Positions 5,649 to 5,959 of a DNA stretch of 5,959 nucleotides are shown here, piece after piece. The DNA is from Methanobacteriota archaeon (GTDB lineage Archaea; Thermoplasmatota; Poseidoniia; Poseidoniales; Thalassarchaeaceae). The first letter of the stretch is position 1; the number at the start of each line of letters is the position of its first letter. The notes under the pieces are model-generated. The model was not told the DNA's origin. It searched no databases and saw only the letters and a program-made list of their open reading frames with translations. Made by a program: the position numbers and the translations under genes. Where the stretch lies: contig JACNFL010000085.1 of the NCBI GenBank assembly GCA_014384685.1, positions 1 through 5,959 on the forward strand, written 5' to 3'.

Positions 5649-5931
5649 CTTTATCACCTTGTTCAATGGGGCAATCAGTTTTTTCAATGTGCAAAGGCTT
5701 GTCATCAGATTCAAACGCAAAGTCATTATTTGAATCAGCCCAATTTATTGTGGGGTCTGGGTGTTCTTCTTCTAAGTCTGATATAGGGAGTGGGGAATTT
5801 GGATTCAGGCTATATAGGGAAGGATTGAGATCCGGTTTTTCCACTAATACCTGTTCAATTGGTTGTGGTTCTCTTTCCCCTAATTCTTCTAAATTATAAT
5901 GGAATAAACCGCATTCTGGGCATCTCAACAC
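5641..5931 (-). CDS. Unknown small acidic protein with N-terminal CPEC motif; may extend past the window edge
   Basis: I do not recognise this protein, 96 residues if it starts at the GTG at 5931. It opens MLRCPECGLFHYNLEELGE, half of a zinc-ribbon-like motif. The rest is acidic, rich in Pro, Asn and Asp/Glu (DLEEEHPDPTINW, ESDDKPL, EQGDKDE), probably largely disordered, with one more cysteine near the end. GAGG at 5937-5940 on the minus strand, five bases before the GTG, supports that start. However, the frame stays open to the window edge and adds DCACLTEDT, giving a CxC before CPEC, so a longer zinc-binding protein is possible. Its last codons overlap the alaX start by eight bases in another frame (ATGAGTGA), which argues that it is a real, co-translated gene. 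The overlap is the main evidence for coding; function is unknown. Confidence 0.65.
   Translation of the reverse strand: MLRCPECGLFHYNLEELGEREPQPIEQVLVEKPDLNPSLYSLNPNSPLPISDLEEEHPDPTINWADSNNDFAFESDDKPLHIEKTDCPIEQGDKDE
5653..5660 (-). promoter_or_regulatory. Shine-Dalgarno site that fixes the alaX start
   Basis: On the minus strand this reads AAGGTGAT, with GGTGAT exactly complementary to the conserved anti-Shine-Dalgarno end of 16S rRNA (ATCACC). It sits four bases before the ATG at 5648 and lies inside the coding sequence of the upstream gene. Confidence 0.75.
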
Positions 5932-5959
5932 CGTGTCCTCAGTGAGACAGGCGCAGTCA

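Noticed and set aside
4996..5899. Plus-strand open frames opposite alaX and the CPEC gene
   Set aside because: They are antisense to alaX, which has all its zinc ligands, and to the overlapping upstream gene; there is no domain and no ribosome site worth noting.

Overview
The window looks like a piece of a planktonic marine archaeon, most likely the Marine Group II / Poseidoniales lineage. This assignment is inferred from the gene content, not from a marker phylogeny. In support, the TsaD-family protein is the archaeal/eukaryal Kae1 type (GIESTAHT, NHCVAHIEIGR, YVSGGNTQV). There is a short DUF5679-type zinc ribbon of the sort I associate with these archaea. Shine-Dalgarno sites of the GGTGAT and GAGG type precede several genes, TTG and GTG starts are plausible, and the tRNA gene does not encode CCA. 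Base composition is moderately AT-rich and coding density is high.

Left half (1-2871): four genes point left, in transcription order kae1, a 305-residue unknown protein, a SlyD-type FKBP prolyl isomerase, and the first 107 codons of the methylmalonyl-CoA mutase catalytic subunit, which runs off the left edge. The stop of the unknown gene directly abuts the start of the FKBP gene (TGA|ATG), so those two are almost certainly co-transcribed. The other gaps are 53 and 83 bases, so the whole set could be one unit. It mixes tRNA modification (Kae1 in KEOPS), protein folding or metal handling (SlyD) and propionate/methylmalonyl-CoA metabolism.

Middle (2872-4243): a 64-base divergent gap separates kae1 from a rightward imidazolonepropionase (hutI), the third step of histidine breakdown. 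It has its metal and catalytic residues, but no other hut gene is in view.

Right half (4244-5959): an AT-rich non-coding stretch of about 380 bases holds T-tracts after hutI, a perfect 9-bp inverted repeat and a G-rich segment. It is followed by a 50-residue zinc-ribbon gene, then tRNA-Val(GAC) 21 bases later. Facing these from the right are an AlaX-type alanyl-tRNA editing hydrolase and, overlapping its start by 8 bases, a small acidic protein with an N-terminal CPEC motif. Several genes touch on tRNA and translation (Kae1, tRNA-Val, AlaX, the zinc ribbon), but they lie in different transcription units and need not form one system. I see no mobile element, CRISPR array or clearly novel multi-gene system. 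The best leads are the unknown 305-residue protein tied to SlyD, the structured non-coding stretch, and the small CPEC protein tied to AlaX.
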